64,000 nt of DNA from Prochlorococcus sp. AG-355-N18 (GTDB taxonomy: Bacteria > Cyanobacteriota > Cyanobacteriia > PCC-6307 > Cyanobiaceae), in assembly GCA_003278535.1 (NCBI GenBank), contig QCEG01000007.1:1-64000 (forward strand). Reading direction: 5' to 3'. Below are positions 1 to 10,711 of the stretch, piece by piece. Under the pieces are notes generated by a model, which saw nothing but the letters and a program-made list of their open reading frames with translations, did no database searches and was not told where the DNA came from. How positions within the stretch are numbered: position 1 is the first letter of the stretch; each line of letters opens with the position of its first letter. A program made the position numbers and the translations under genes.

Positions 1-1
1 A

Positions 2-2443
2 CTTTATATGGGTGGTGGTCCATATGCGAAAAGTGGAAATCCAACTCTTATGAATGAAAATGGAGTAAAAGAAAAATTAGGTGTTGCGCCAGAAAGAGTA
101 GTTGATCTTAAAGCCCTAACTGGTGATAGTTCTGATAATATTCCAGGTATTAAAGGGGTAGGTCCAAAAACTGCAATTAATCTACTAAAAGAGAACGACA
201 CGCTTGATGGAATCTATCAGGCTTTGGACAAGATTCTACAAAATAACGATAAAAAATATAAAGGATTCATCAAAGGTTCAGTTATAGAAAAGCTAAGAAA
301 CGATAAACATAATGCTTTTCTTTCAAGGGATTTAGCAAAAATAAATACTGAGGTGCCTTTAATTTTAAGTAACGGTTATGAATTAAAAAATATAAATCAA
401 GAACTACTTTCAGAGTCACTGAAAAAATTAGAATTATCGACACTACTTAGACAAATTAATATTTTCAATTCAACTTTTAGTAAAGGTGGTTTTGACAAAA
501 ATAATGTAGCTAAAGAGGAGGAGAAAGATCCAAAAGTCTCCAGTGAAAATGAATTAGAAAATAGTGAAAATAAAATACCTAAAATCAACGTAACTGTTGT
601 AAATGATTTCGAATTACTTGATAAATTAATCCAAAGACTAGATAAGACCAATCAAATAGTTTCTTTAGATACAGAGACCAATAGTTTAAATCCAATCGAT
701 GCGGAACTTGTTGGGATAGGACTATGTCTTGGAGAAGAAACTGATGATTTATTTTATATACCTCTTGGTCATAAAACAAAAAAAGAGACCCCCAGTCAAT
801 TATCGATTGAGGATGTTTTCTCAAAACTAATGACTTGGATAGAAGATCCAAAAAAAGAAAAGGCACTTCAAAATTCTAAATTTGACAGACAAATATTTTT
901 TAATCACGGACTTGATCTTAAAGGCGTAACCTTTGACACCTTGTTAGCAGACTATATTCTAAATAATCAGGAGAAGCATGGTTTAAGTGAAATTAGTTAT
1001 AGATTATTTGGATTTAAGCCCCCTTCATTTAAAGAAACAGTTGGGAAAAATAAAGACTTTTCATTTGTTGAAATTAATGAAGCAAGTATTTACTGCGGTT
1101 ATGATGTATTTCTAACTTTTAAGATTGTCAAAATTTTTAAAGAAAGATTTTCAAAGGGAAAAGATGAATTAATCAAATTGTTCGAAGAAATCGAGCTCCC
1201 TTTAGAGCCGGTATTGTCTCAAATGGAAATGAATGGTATAACCATCGATATTCCTTATTTAGATAAACTCTCAAAAGAACTTAAAAGTACCTTAGAAGAT
1301 ATTGAAAGTAAAGTTTATGAATTAGCAGAAGAAAATTTTAATCTATCTTCACCAAAACAACTTGGTGAGATCTTATTTGAAAAATTAAATTTGGATAAAA
1401 AGAAATCACGCAAAACAAAAACAGGATGGAGTACAGATGCAGTGGTTCTTGAGAGATTAGTCGACGAGCATGAAATAATCCAACATTTAATAAAACATAG
1501 AACTCTCAGCAAATTACTTAGTACTTATATTGATGCTCTTCCAAATCTTATTAACGAAAAGACAGGAAGAGTTCATACAAACTTTAATCAAGCTGCTACA
1601 GCGACTGGAAGACTAAGTAGTAGCAATCCAAATCTTCAAAATATTCCGGTTAGGACTGAATTTAGTAGGAGAATCAGAAAAGCATTCTTGCCTGAAAAAA
1701 ATTGGAAACTTTTATCAGCTGATTATTCTCAGATCGAATTAAGAATACTTGCTCACTTAGCGGATGAAGAAATACTAATAAATGCATTTCATAAAAATGA
1801 TGACATTCATTCTTTGACTGCAAGATTAATTTTTGAGAAAGAAGAAATTTCCTCTGATGAGAGGAGAGTCGGGAAAACAATAAATTTCGGAGTTATCTAT
1901 GGTATGGGAATAAAAAAGTTTGCCCGTTCTACAGGAGTAAGTACTCCAGAGGCAAAAGAATTCCTAATAAAATACAAAGAAAGATATTCAAAAATTTTCA
2001 AATTTCTTGAACTTCAAGAAAGGCTTGCCTTGTCAAAAGGTTATGTAAAAACAATTTTTGGTAGAAAGAGAGAATTTAAGTTTGATAAAAATGGTCTAGG
2101 AAGACTAATAGGGAAAGATCCTTATGAAATTGACCTGCAATCAGCAAGAAGAGCTGGCATGGAAGCACAGTCACTAAGAGCCGCAGCCAATGCCCCAATT
2201 CAGGGTTCAAGTGCGGATATTATTAAAATTGCAATGGTTCAACTAAATAAAAAATTCATAGAAATGAATGTTCCAGCAAAAATGCTTTTACAAGTACATG
2301 ATGAATTATTGTTTGAAGTTGAACCGGATTCTTTGGAAATTACGACGAAATTAGTAAAGAAGACTATGGAAGATTGTGTAAAATTAAATGTGCCTCTTTT
2401 AGTTGATATTGGAATTGGAGACAATTGGATGGAGACAAAATAA
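2..2443 (+). CDS. polA: DNA polymerase I, 5' truncated by window edge (5' nuclease, 3'-5' exonuclease and polymerase domains)
   Basis: ORF open to left edge; DTET exonuclease motif, SADYSQIELRILAHL and QVHDELLFEV polymerase motifs. Confidence 0.97.
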   Translation, partial: LYMGGGPYAKSGNPTLMNENGVKEKLGVAPERVVDLKALTGDSSDNIPGIKGVGPKTAINLLKENDTLDGIYQALDKILQNNDKKYKGFIKGSVIEKLRNDKHNAFLSRDLAKINTEVPLILSNGYELKNINQELLSESLKKLELSTLLRQINIFNSTFSKGGFDKNNVAKEEEKDPKVSSENELENSENKIPKINVTVVNDFELLDKLIQRLDKTNQIVSLDTETNSLNPIDAELVGIGLCLGEETDDLFYIPLGHKTKKETPSQLSIEDVFSKLMTWIEDPKKEKALQNSKFDRQIFFNHGLDLKGVTFDTLLADYILNNQEKHGLSEISYRLFGFKPPSFKETVGKNKDFSFVEINEASIYCGYDVFLTFKIVKIFKERFSKGKDELIKLFEEIELPLEPVLSQMEMNGITIDIPYLDKLSKELKSTLEDIESKVYELAEENFNLSSPKQLGEILFEKLNLDKKKSRKTKTGWSTDAVVLERLVDEHEIIQHLIKHRTLSKLLSTYIDALPNLINEKTGRVHTNFNQAATATGRLSSSNPNLQNIPVRTEFSRRIRKAFLPEKNWKLLSADYSQIELRILAHLADEEILINAFHKNDDIHSLTARLIFEKEEISSDERRVGKTINFGVIYGMGIKKFARSTGVSTPEAKEFLIKYKERYSKIFKFLELQERLALSKGYVKTIFGRKREFKFDKNGLGRLIGKDPYEIDLQSARRAGMEAQSLRAAANAPIQGSSADIIKIAMVQLNKKFIEMNVPAKMLLQVHDELLFEVEPDSLEITTKLVKKTMEDCVKLNVPLLVDIGIGDNWMETK

Positions 2444-2467
2444 AACTTATGAAATACTTAGTTTAAG

Positions 2468-3937
2468 ATGATCAAACTTTTTAATACTTTAAGCAAAAAA
2501 GTTGAGGTTTTTAAGCCTATTGATGATGTAGTAAAAATTTATTGTTGTGGGGTAACTGTTTATGATTTATGTCATCTTGGTCATGCCAGAAGTTATATAG
2601 CTTGGGATGTATTGAGAAGATTTTTAATTTATAGTGATTTCAAAGTGAAGTATGTTCAAAATTTTACAGATATTGATGACAAGATCTTAAAAAGAGCGAA
2701 AGAAGAAAGCAGTTCAATGAAGGAAGTATCTGAAAAAAATATTATTGAATTTCATAAAGATATGGATTCTTTAGGGATAATGCGACCGGATAGTATGCCA
2801 AGAGCAACTAATCATATATGCAATATCTGCTCCTTCATAACAATCCTCGAGGACAAAGGTTATGCATACTCTAGAGATGGGGATGTTTATTATTCTGTTT
2901 TTAAAAATAAAAATTATGGAAAGCTAAGTAATCAAAATATACAAGAACAAAATATCAATCAGCAAGGAAGAATGGCTAATGAGGAAAATAGTAAAAAACT
3001 TAATCCGCAAGATTTTGCACTATGGAAAAAAGCCAAAGATGATGAACCATTTTTTGATTCGCCATGGGGTAAAGGTAGACCAGGATGGCATATTGAATGT
3101 TCGGCGATGGTTAAAGATGAATTAGGAGATACTATTGATATCCATTTAGGTGGTTCTGATTTGATTTTTCCTCATCATGAGAATGAAATCGCCCAATCTG
3201 AAGCGGCCAATGGCAAAAAGCTTGCAAACTATTGGTTACACAATGGGATGGTCAATGTAAATGGACAAAAGATGAGTAAATCCCTTAAAAATTTTAAAAC
3301 TATCAGAGAGCTAATTAAGTCAGGTATAAGCCCTATGACTTTGCGATATTTTGTTATGACTGTGAATTATAGAAAACCACTCGATTTTACTGAAGAAGCT
3401 TTAAGGAGTGCTTCAGAAGCTTGGAAAAACATTAATGCAGCCCTTTCTTTTATGGACCTTACAAAAGGTGCTTTTAGATCTATTGAAAAAAATGAATCTC
3501 TCGAAGAAGAATATAAAGAAAAAATAAATTTTGAAATATCTCAAAAAAAGCTAAAATTTTCTGAGGCTCTGGGAAATGACCTTAATACAGCTGGCGCTAT
3601 TGCAATTATTTACGATTTGGCGAAACCATTAAAAAACTTTTTAAACCAATTTCAAAGGGTTGAAGGTTTTAAAATAGACCTAAATGAAAAATTCTTTCTA
3701 CTTGAGAATTTTAAAACTCTTGAAAAATTGACCGAGGTACTTGGTCTTAAAAAAGAGGTTTTAGTAAAAGAAAGTAAAATAAAAGAAGATGAAATATCAT
3801 CGCTTATTGATGAAAGATTGAAAGCAAAAATGGAAAAGAATTATGCGAAGGCTGATGAAATCAGGAATTTGTTAAAAGAAAAAGGTATTGAACTTATTGA
3901 TCAATCAAAGGAAATAACAACATGGATAAGGGTCTAA
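2468..3937 (+). CDS. cysS: Cysteinyl-tRNA synthetase
   Basis: CGVTVYDLCHLGHARSY and KMSKSLKNF motifs; full length. Confidence 0.97.
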   Translation: MIKLFNTLSKKVEVFKPIDDVVKIYCCGVTVYDLCHLGHARSYIAWDVLRRFLIYSDFKVKYVQNFTDIDDKILKRAKEESSSMKEVSEKNIIEFHKDMDSLGIMRPDSMPRATNHICNICSFITILEDKGYAYSRDGDVYYSVFKNKNYGKLSNQNIQEQNINQQGRMANEENSKKLNPQDFALWKKAKDDEPFFDSPWGKGRPGWHIECSAMVKDELGDTIDIHLGGSDLIFPHHENEIAQSEAANGKKLANYWLHNGMVNVNGQKMSKSLKNFKTIRELIKSGISPMTLRYFVMTVNYRKPLDFTEEALRSASEAWKNINAALSFMDLTKGAFRSIEKNESLEEEYKEKINFEISQKKLKFSEALGNDLNTAGAIAIIYDLAKPLKNFLNQFQRVEGFKIDLNEKFFLLENFKTLEKLTEVLGLKKEVLVKESKIKEDEISSLIDERLKAKMEKNYAKADEIRNLLKEKGIELIDQSKEITTWIRV

Positions 3938-4019
3938 ATTTTAAGAAAAAAACCAATTTGAAATTTTTGTTTTTTAAATACACCTTTAAATGGGAAGATA
4001 TTAGAAATTTCAGAGAAAA

Positions 4020-5249
4020 TTGAAATACATTACTGTTCTTGGTTCTACTGGTTCAATAGGGACTCAAACTCTCGAAATAGCTAGTGAACAGCCTGATAAG
4101 TTTAAAGCCGTAGCTCTTTCTGCAGGAAGAAATATTAATTTATTAACTAAACAAGTTAAAACACATAAACCAGAAGTAGTTGCAATTGAGGATGAAAGTC
4201 TTGTAGAAGATTTAAAAGATAATATTAATAACTTAGATTTGGATGATGCTCCCTTGGTTTTAGGTGGAAGGCAGGGGATTAACGTAGTTGCAGCATGGGA
4301 TAAGGCAGATACTGTTGTAACAGGGATAGTAGGCTGTGCAGGCTTAATTCCAACAATGTCAGCAATTAATGCGGGGAAAAATATTGCACTTGCTAACAAA
4401 GAAACTTTAATTGCGGCAGGCCCAATTGTTATTCCTGCATTAAAGAAAAATAATAGTAGGCTTTTACCTGCTGATTCAGAACACTCTGCTATCTTTCAAT
4501 GTTTACAAGGATTACCTAATTATGAAAATGCAGATTTTTCAACAGGAGAGATGCCTAAAGGTTTAAAAGCCATACACTTAACAGCTTCTGGTGGTGCTTT
4601 CAGAGATTGGGCCGTTGAGGATTTAAAGCATGTCACAGTGGAAGATGCGACTTCACATCCTAATTGGGATATGGGTAAAAAAATAACTGTAGATTCTGCA
4701 ACCCTTATGAATAAAGGATTAGAAGTTATAGAAGCTCATTATTTATTTGGGACCTCTTACGAAAATATCGAAATAGTTATCCACCCTCAAAGTATTATTC
4801 ATTCAATGATTGAGATGGAAGATTCTTCAGTTTTAGCTCAATTAGGTTGGCCAGATATGAAACTACCCATTTTATATGCGATGAGTTGGCCCGAAAGATT
4901 TAAAACAAATTGGAAAAGATTAAACCTAAGTGAAATTGGAAAATTAACTTTTAAAGAGCCAGACGAGTTTAAATATCCATGCATGGGACTTGCCTATGCT
5001 GCAGGAAAATCTTCTGGGACTATGCCTGCAGTCTTAAATGCTTCTAATGAAATGGCTGTTGAACAATTCCTCAAAGAAAAAATTTCTTTTCAAGAAATTC
5101 CAACATTTATAAGTAAAGCTTGTGAATCACATATGGAGAATTTGAATTTGAGTCCCGAATTGGAGGATATTCTTGAAGTAGACAATTGGGCCAGACTTTT
5201 TGTTAAGCAAGAAATTAAAAAAGGGAAAAAATACGTAAGTATTGGATAA
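4020..5249 (+). CDS. dxr: 1-deoxy-D-xylulose 5-phosphate reductoisomerase (TTG start)
   Basis: [18 protein letters not shown]-terminus, [14 protein letters not shown], full-length family match. Confidence 0.97.
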   Translation: MKYITVLGSTGSIGTQTLEIASEQPDKFKAVALSAGRNINLLTKQVKTHKPEVVAIEDESLVEDLKDNINNLDLDDAPLVLGGRQGINVVAAWDKADTVVTGIVGCAGLIPTMSAINAGKNIALANKETLIAAGPIVIPALKKNNSRLLPADSEHSAIFQCLQGLPNYENADFSTGEMPKGLKAIHLTASGGAFRDWAVEDLKHVTVEDATSHPNWDMGKKITVDSATLMNKGLEVIEAHYLFGTSYENIEIVIHPQSIIHSMIEMEDSSVLAQLGWPDMKLPILYAMSWPERFKTNWKRLNLSEIGKLTFKEPDEFKYPCMGLAYAAGKSSGTMPAVLNASNEMAVEQFLKEKISFQEIPTFISKACESHMENLNLSPELEDILEVDNWARLFVKQEIKKGKKYVSIG

Positions 5250-5251
5250 AA

Positions 5252-5596
5252 GTGAATATAAAAAAACATCTTCTACTATGCGCAACACCCACAAAACAGA
5301 AATGCTTTAAGAGCAATGAAGGTCAAAAAGCATGGGAATGCCTGAAAAAGACTTTAAAAAAATTTGAGAATGATCCCTCTACAAAAAACGTTCATATATT
5401 AAGATCAAAAGCTGACTGTTTAAAGATATGTAAGAACGGCCCAATTCTTCTTATTTGGCCTGATGGTATTTGGTATGAGAAAGTTTCTCCAGAAAAAATT
5501 TCTGAAATTTTTACCTCACATATTATTAACGGTAAGCCAATAGAAAAATGGATTTTCAAAAAAACACCATTTTTAAATAGTCCTAGATATTCATAA
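5252..5596 (+). CDS. Thioredoxin-like [2Fe-2S] ferredoxin family protein (GTG start)
   Basis: HLLLCATPTKQKCFKSNEG...CLKICKNGPILLIWPDGIWY pattern. Confidence 0.8.
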   Translation: MNIKKHLLLCATPTKQKCFKSNEGQKAWECLKKTLKKFENDPSTKNVHILRSKADCLKICKNGPILLIWPDGIWYEKVSPEKISEIFTSHIINGKPIEKWIFKKTPFLNSPRYS

Positions 5597-6671
5597 ACCA
5601 GTTCTTTACGACTTCGTCTGACCAGCAGCCATTAATCGAATGAAAACCATTATGACCTCCTTTTTCAGTTATAAAAATAGTGAATTTATCAATAGATTCT
5701 TTTCTTAAATTCAAAGTATCCCTATATGGAACCCAGGGATCATCCTTGGCATGAATAAAAAGCATTGGAGGTAACTTTTTTATTGAGTTTTGGATTCTAA
5801 ATATTGGAGAAGCTTTAATATAATAATCCTCTAAAGAATTAAATCCCCAACTAGGAGCTGTAAATTTCTGATCAAATTCTCTTATACTTTTTAAATTTCT
5901 AATTTTGATTCTTAATTTCGCGTTATCAAGGAGTTTGCCTTCATCATTAAATCCCTCCCATAACTGATTTTTTAAGCGGTGAAGTAACCATTTTTGGTAG
6001 ATAGAATTTCTAGGTTTTTCAATACAGAGACTGCATGAAGATAAATCTAAAGGGGTACTCACGCAGGCAAGGCCATCTAAAAGTTTTTCTTCTTTGCTTT
6101 CATCGTAATCTAGGCAGGCATTTAAAAGAATTGTTCCGCCTAAAGATAATCCAACGCCGTAAATTGGAAGATTATTATTCCTTTTCATAAGATCTTTGAA
6201 CTCTAAATTAATTAATTTTTTAAAATAATTAATTGCTGAAATAACATCGCTGGAGCATCTAGCACAATAATTTCCTTTAGCTAAATATCTCGCAGATCCA
6301 GATCCTCTTAGATTTAATTTAAGAACTCCAAAACCATTATTTGCTAATTTCCTAGAGATCCTTCTTAAACCAAACCGTTTAGTTGATCCCCCTAAACCAT
6401 GTGTAACTATTACAAAACCCCTAAGTGAGTTTAAGTTTTCAGGTAATTCTAAAAACCCTAGAAGATAATCAAATTCAAATTTTTTAGAAAGAATTTTATT
6501 AATAGGAAAGAATATTTTTTTATTTTTTTTTGATTTGCCAAAATCAATAACAAAAGTATCTCTCAAAGTTTGTAAATCGCCACCTATCCAAGGTAAGACT
6601 TCTCTAAATGGCTTATTTTTTAAGTAATCTGAAAAACTAATAGATATACTATTATTTCTCCCCAACTCCAA
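5583..6671 (-). CDS. Alpha/beta hydrolase (YheT-like)
   Basis: VIVTHGLGGSTKR, YGVGLSLGGTILLN nucleophile elbow. Confidence 0.8.
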   Translation of the reverse strand: MELGRNNSISISFSDYLKNKPFREVLPWIGGDLQTLRDTFVIDFGKSKKNKKIFFPINKILSKKFEFDYLLGFLELPENLNSLRGFVIVTHGLGGSTKRFGLRRISRKLANNGFGVLKLNLRGSGSARYLAKGNYCARCSSDVISAINYFKKLINLEFKDLMKRNNNLPIYGVGLSLGGTILLNACLDYDESKEEKLLDGLACVSTPLDLSSCSLCIEKPRNSIYQKWLLHRLKNQLWEGFNDEGKLLDNAKLRIKIRNLKSIREFDQKFTAPSWGFNSLEDYYIKASPIFRIQNSIKKLPPMLFIHAKDDPWVPYRDTLNLRKESIDKFTIFITEKGGHNGFHSINGCWSDEVVKNWFMNI

Positions 6672-8091
6672 GATCCTTTAATTCTCCAATCAAATCATTA
6701 AGTACCTTTTTTGCATCACCAAATACCATAGAGGTATTTGGCAGATCAAATAAGTCATTTTTTATTCCAGAGTAACCTGCACTCATACCACGTTTAATTA
6801 CAAATACTGTTCTTGCTTCCTGCACATCAAGAACTGGCATGCCATATAAAGGAGAAGAGCTATCATTTTTAGCTTGAGGATTAACCACATCATTTGCTCC
6901 TAAAACTAAAACAACATCCGTTGCTGGAAAATCAGGATTTACAACATCCATCTCTTTAAGTTGTTCGTAAGGAACATCTGCTTCTGCTAAAAGTACATTC
7001 ATATGTCCAGGCATCCTCCCTGCTACAGGATGAATTGCGTAAACAACTTCAATACCATTTTGCTCTAGTTTTTTTGTCACTTCCCTTAAGGTATGTTGAG
7101 CTTGAGCTACCGCTAGACCATAACCAGGAACAATAATTACCTTGTTGGCTGCCTCTAAAGTCAATGCACATTCTTCAACACTGCAAGAAGTTATATTTGT
7201 ATATTCTCCTGAACCAGAAGAGGCAGTACTTTGTGCAGATAAAGATCCTCCAAAAAGAACTGAGACCAATGATCTATTCATACCCTTGCACATTACCTGA
7301 GTAAGTATTAGACCTGCTGCTCCAACCATTGCTCCTGCTACTATCAAAAGCTGACTATCTACAACGAAACCTGCTGCTGCTGCCGCAATCCCTGAATAGC
7401 TATTTAATAAAGATATAACGACTGGCATATCAGCTCCACCAATTGGCAAAGTAACTCCAATACCTAATAAAGAAGAAACTATAACTAAAAGCCAAATAGA
7501 ACTTGTATTACCGTTTATCAAATCAAAAAAGGCTATCAAAGAAGCAACTGCAAAAACAATATTTACAAAATGTCTAACTTTACTCTGAGTCCATCCAGGA
7601 GTTGACAACCAACCCTGTAACTTTGCCATCGCCACAATTGAACCTGTAAAAGTTATGGCACCAACGAATATAGAAACAGATATTGAAACTTCGTTAATCA
7701 GTGACTTAAAAAAATCAAAATTTTCTTGGCCACCAGATATAGGGAAAATAGCTACTCCTAAGGCCACTAAAAGTGATGACATTCCTCCACAACCATTGAA
7801 CAATGCCACTGTTTCAGGCATGGAGGTCATAGGTACTTTTTTTGCAAGAATTGCTCCGAATAAACTACCTATGATTGTTCCAATTATTATCCAAATCCAA
7901 GACTGAATAGCAATTTCAGAAGTGCCTAAATAATAAGAAAGTAATCCTACTGCTGATAGCGACATTGCAAATGCAGCTAATCTATTGGCATCCCTTGCTG
8001 ATTTTACTTTTGACAATCCTTTTATTCCCAAAGCCAGTAAAAGTACTGCTAGAAGATCAATAACGAATTTTATGATTACAGGTAGATTCAT
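6652..8091 (-). CDS. pntB: NAD(P) transhydrogenase subunit beta
   Basis: VIIVPGYGLAVAQAQH and AGRMPGHMNVLLAEA motifs; multiple TM segments. Confidence 0.96.
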   Translation of the reverse strand: MNLPVIIKFVIDLLAVLLLALGIKGLSKVKSARDANRLAAFAMSLSAVGLLSYYLGTSEIAIQSWIWIIIGTIIGSLFGAILAKKVPMTSMPETVALFNGCGGMSSLLVALGVAIFPISGGQENFDFFKSLINEVSISVSIFVGAITFTGSIVAMAKLQGWLSTPGWTQSKVRHFVNIVFAVASLIAFFDLINGNTSSIWLLVIVSSLLGIGVTLPIGGADMPVVISLLNSYSGIAAAAAGFVVDSQLLIVAGAMVGAAGLILTQVMCKGMNRSLVSVLFGGSLSAQSTASSGSGEYTNITSCSVEECALTLEAANKVIIVPGYGLAVAQAQHTLREVTKKLEQNGIEVVYAIHPVAGRMPGHMNVLLAEADVPYEQLKEMDVVNPDFPATDVVLVLGANDVVNPQAKNDSSSPLYGMPVLDVQEARTVFVIKRGMSAGYSGIKNDLFDLPNTSMVFGDAKKVLNDLIGELKDLGVGEK

Positions 8092-8099
8092 GTTAAAAA

Positions 8100-8393
8100 T
8101 TACTTCTTATTTGATGGTTTACGACTAAACATCGCGAGCATTCGATCGGTTACAAAGAAACCGCCTACAACGTTGAAAAGAGCAAATCCGAGAGAAACTG
8201 AACCAATGATTAAAAGTGGTACGTTACCTTCTGCTTTTACAATTAAAGTCAAGGCTGCAAGCATTGTTATTCCTGAAATTGCATTTGCTCCGCTCATTAG
8301 AGGTGTGTGAAGAGTGGGAGGAACTTTTCCAATTAACTCGAGGCCTAGTAAACTTCCTAGTAAAAGAACCCAAAGAAGACTTATAAAAGACAT
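8100..8393 (-). CDS. pntA2: NAD(P) transhydrogenase subunit alpha, membrane part
   Basis: VPPTLHTPLMSGANAISGI; operon context. Confidence 0.93.
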   Translation of the reverse strand: MSFISLLWVLLLGSLLGLELIGKVPPTLHTPLMSGANAISGITMLAALTLIVKAEGNVPLLIIGSVSLGFALFNVVGGFFVTDRMLAMFSRKPSNKK

Positions 8394-8405
8394 AATTTTA
8401 AAACC

Positions 8406-9557
8406 TCAATTTTCAAAAACTTTATTTTGAAGAACAACTCCTTCATCGCTTAATAAACATCCAGAAATGAGTTCATCCTCTTTATCTAATTTAATTACAC
8501 CATCTTTTATAAATGGTGTAATCAAAGATGTTAAGTTCTTAGCATAAAGTGAACTTGCATCATAAGGAACTGAAGAGGGTAATTCGCCCGCACCTATAAG
8601 TTTTACCCCATCTTTGATAATAGTTTCATTAGATTTTGTTCCTTCGCAGTTCCCTCCCTGAGAAACTGCTAAATCAATAACTACTGCACCAGGCCTCATT
8701 TTTTCAATCATTGGAGAGTCTATTAAAACAGGGGCCTTTTTACCAAGAACTTGCGCAGTACAAATAGCAACATCAGCTTCAGATAAATATTTAGTTAAAG
8801 TTGCCTTCTGTTTTGAGAGGAATTGGGGTGTTACAGCTTTTGCATAACCTCCTGCCTCTCCCGGCTTTTCCTCAACTTCAGGAAGTTCTATAAATCTTGC
8901 TCCGAGGGACTCTACTTGTTCTTTAACAGCAGGTCTAATATCAGATACAAATACTATTGCTCCAAGTCTTTTCGCCGTAGCAACTGCCTGCAATCCTGCA
9001 ACGCCTCCACCAAGAACCACCACTTTTGCAGGTTGGACTGTCCCTGCTGCAGTCATAAGCATTGGGAAATATCTATCTAACTCACTTGCAGCCAAAAGAA
9101 CTGCTTTATATCCAGCAATATTGGCCTGTGAAGAAAGAACATCAGAAGATTGAGCTCTACTAATCCTCGGAAGCAACTCTAGTGATAAAGCCGAAATCTT
9201 TTTACTATTTATAATCCTAAGAAGCTCCTTATTACCATATGGGTTAAGAAGACCAAGAAGAACAGCACCTTTCTTTAACTTAGTTAAATTATCCTCAGAT
9301 GGAGTTTGAACACAAAATATTAAATCAGCTTCACCCCAAATTTTTTGATCTAAGTTGTTTATTATTGTTCCGCCCGATTCTTCATATGATAAGTCACTAA
9401 ATCCTGATAATTTTCCTGCTGAACTTTCAATATAAACATCACATCCAAGGCTTTTTAATTTCTTTACCGCTTCTGGTGTGGCTGAAACTCTCCTTTCACC
9501 AGAGCTTGTTTCAGAAGGAATAAGTATCTTTGTCAATTTATTTATTTTTTTAAACAT
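8406..9557 (-). CDS. pntA1: NAD(P) transhydrogenase subunit alpha, soluble part
   Basis: ErrVSATPEAVKKLKSLG, VVLGGGVAGLQAVATAKRLGA. Confidence 0.95.
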   Translation of the reverse strand: MFKKINKLTKILIPSETSSGERRVSATPEAVKKLKSLGCDVYIESSAGKLSGFSDLSYEESGGTIINNLDQKIWGEADLIFCVQTPSEDNLTKLKKGAVLLGLLNPYGNKELLRIINSKKISALSLELLPRISRAQSSDVLSSQANIAGYKAVLLAASELDRYFPMLMTAAGTVQPAKVVVLGGGVAGLQAVATAKRLGAIVFVSDIRPAVKEQVESLGARFIELPEVEEKPGEAGGYAKAVTPQFLSKQKATLTKYLSEADVAICTAQVLGKKAPVLIDSPMIEKMRPGAVVIDLAVSQGGNCEGTKSNETIIKDGVKLIGAGELPSSVPYDASSLYAKNLTSLITPFIKDGVIKLDKEDELISGCLLSDEGVVLQNKVFEN

Positions 9558-9674
9558 ACTAAATATAAATTGAAGAAAGTCAAAAGTCTTGGGTTTTTGT
9601 TAAAAATATATTTTATGTATTTTCTTTTCTATAAAAAATAGCTATCTAGAATATATAGGTACTAAATAATCCTA

Positions 9675-10253
9675 ATGAGTATAAAAGCAATCGAATGTCC
9701 TGATGGAGTATGTCACAGTCATCATGGTGGTCATGCTGTTCCAAGGCAAGCTATGCAGAAAAACCTAGAAAAGCATGGTAAAGACTGGTGCGAGAAATTA
9801 GCAGAGAGAATTTATGAAATGTCAGTTGATACTTATTCACAGACAGTCATGCCCAGTCTACACTCGGCAGGTTGGCAAAGAAGACATTTAGATTGGGAAT
9901 TTAAGCTGACAGAAAATGATTCTGAACCCGATGAAGCTCTTGTTGAAGGAATTATTAATGCCACAGAAAGCTTTCTAAGGAGTAGTGAGGTGCACCGATT
10001 ATTTATTCAGGAATTAGTCCAGGGCACATTTGAAGAAGCAAATGACAAAAAAATAATTTCTAAAGCAATAAAATCTATCATTGAAGAAGAAATTGTTTGC
10101 TCACTAAGAGAAAAGAAAGAAACTCTTTTAAAGAAAATATCCGCAAAATTAATATCAGAAGAAAAAGTTAGCGAGGAACTTGCAATAAATTCAGCTAAAG
10201 AGGGTTTTGAGGAAGTTGAAAGGCTACTTGCAAATCATAGCGAGGCCGTTTAA
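9675..10253 (+). CDS. Conserved cyanobacterial hypothetical protein
   Basis: 192-aa ORF with normal codon usage; N-terminal His/Cys-rich stretch. Confidence 0.75.
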   Translation: MSIKAIECPDGVCHSHHGGHAVPRQAMQKNLEKHGKDWCEKLAERIYEMSVDTYSQTVMPSLHSAGWQRRHLDWEFKLTENDSEPDEALVEGIINATESFLRSSEVHRLFIQELVQGTFEEANDKKIISKAIKSIIEEEIVCSLREKKETLLKKISAKLISEEKVSEELAINSAKEGFEEVERLLANHSEAV

Positions 10254-10374
10254 CCCTAATTCTTTATATTTTCTTTATATTGCTTTAAAAAATTGGCTCA
10301 AATATAAATTAAAGATTAAATTATTGTTTGGAAGTACAAAGTTGTAACTTATTAGACAATACATAAGTTCTCTG

Positions 10375-10632
10375 ATGTGTTTATCTATATACAACTTAAA
10401 ACTTTCAATGGACAATTTCATTAGAAAAAGAATCGACATAGCGACTTGTTGGGCAACCAATAGAATTTCTGCAATGGATACTTTAGAAAGGTATGAAGAC
10501 AGTTATGCAATCGCAGAAGAATTTAGAGAGTGGATACTACATATTGGAGAAAAGAACGAAAATTTAAAAGATTCTGTTTTAAACTTCCCAAAGGAATTAA
10601 AAGAGTTATTAGACCAAAAAGTTAACGATTGA
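10375..10632 (+). CDS. Hypothetical protein (start codon uncertain)
   Basis: 85-aa ORF in an intergenic gap; ATG at 10408 also possible. Confidence 0.5.
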   Translation: MCLSIYNLKLSMDNFIRKRIDIATCWATNRISAMDTLERYEDSYAIAEEFREWILHIGEKNENLKDSVLNFPKELKELLDQKVND

Positions 10633-10711
10633 GTAATAAATCTATCGAGTGAAATCCGCCCTACATTATTTGGTTTAGTTTATTATTATTAATATTGAAA
10701 TTAGCAAATAA

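Noticed and set aside
9600-9665. ATATAGG-like match upstream of 9675 as another arm-site
   Set aside because: Isolated occurrence without phasing, att core or iterons; expected by chance in AT-rich DNA.
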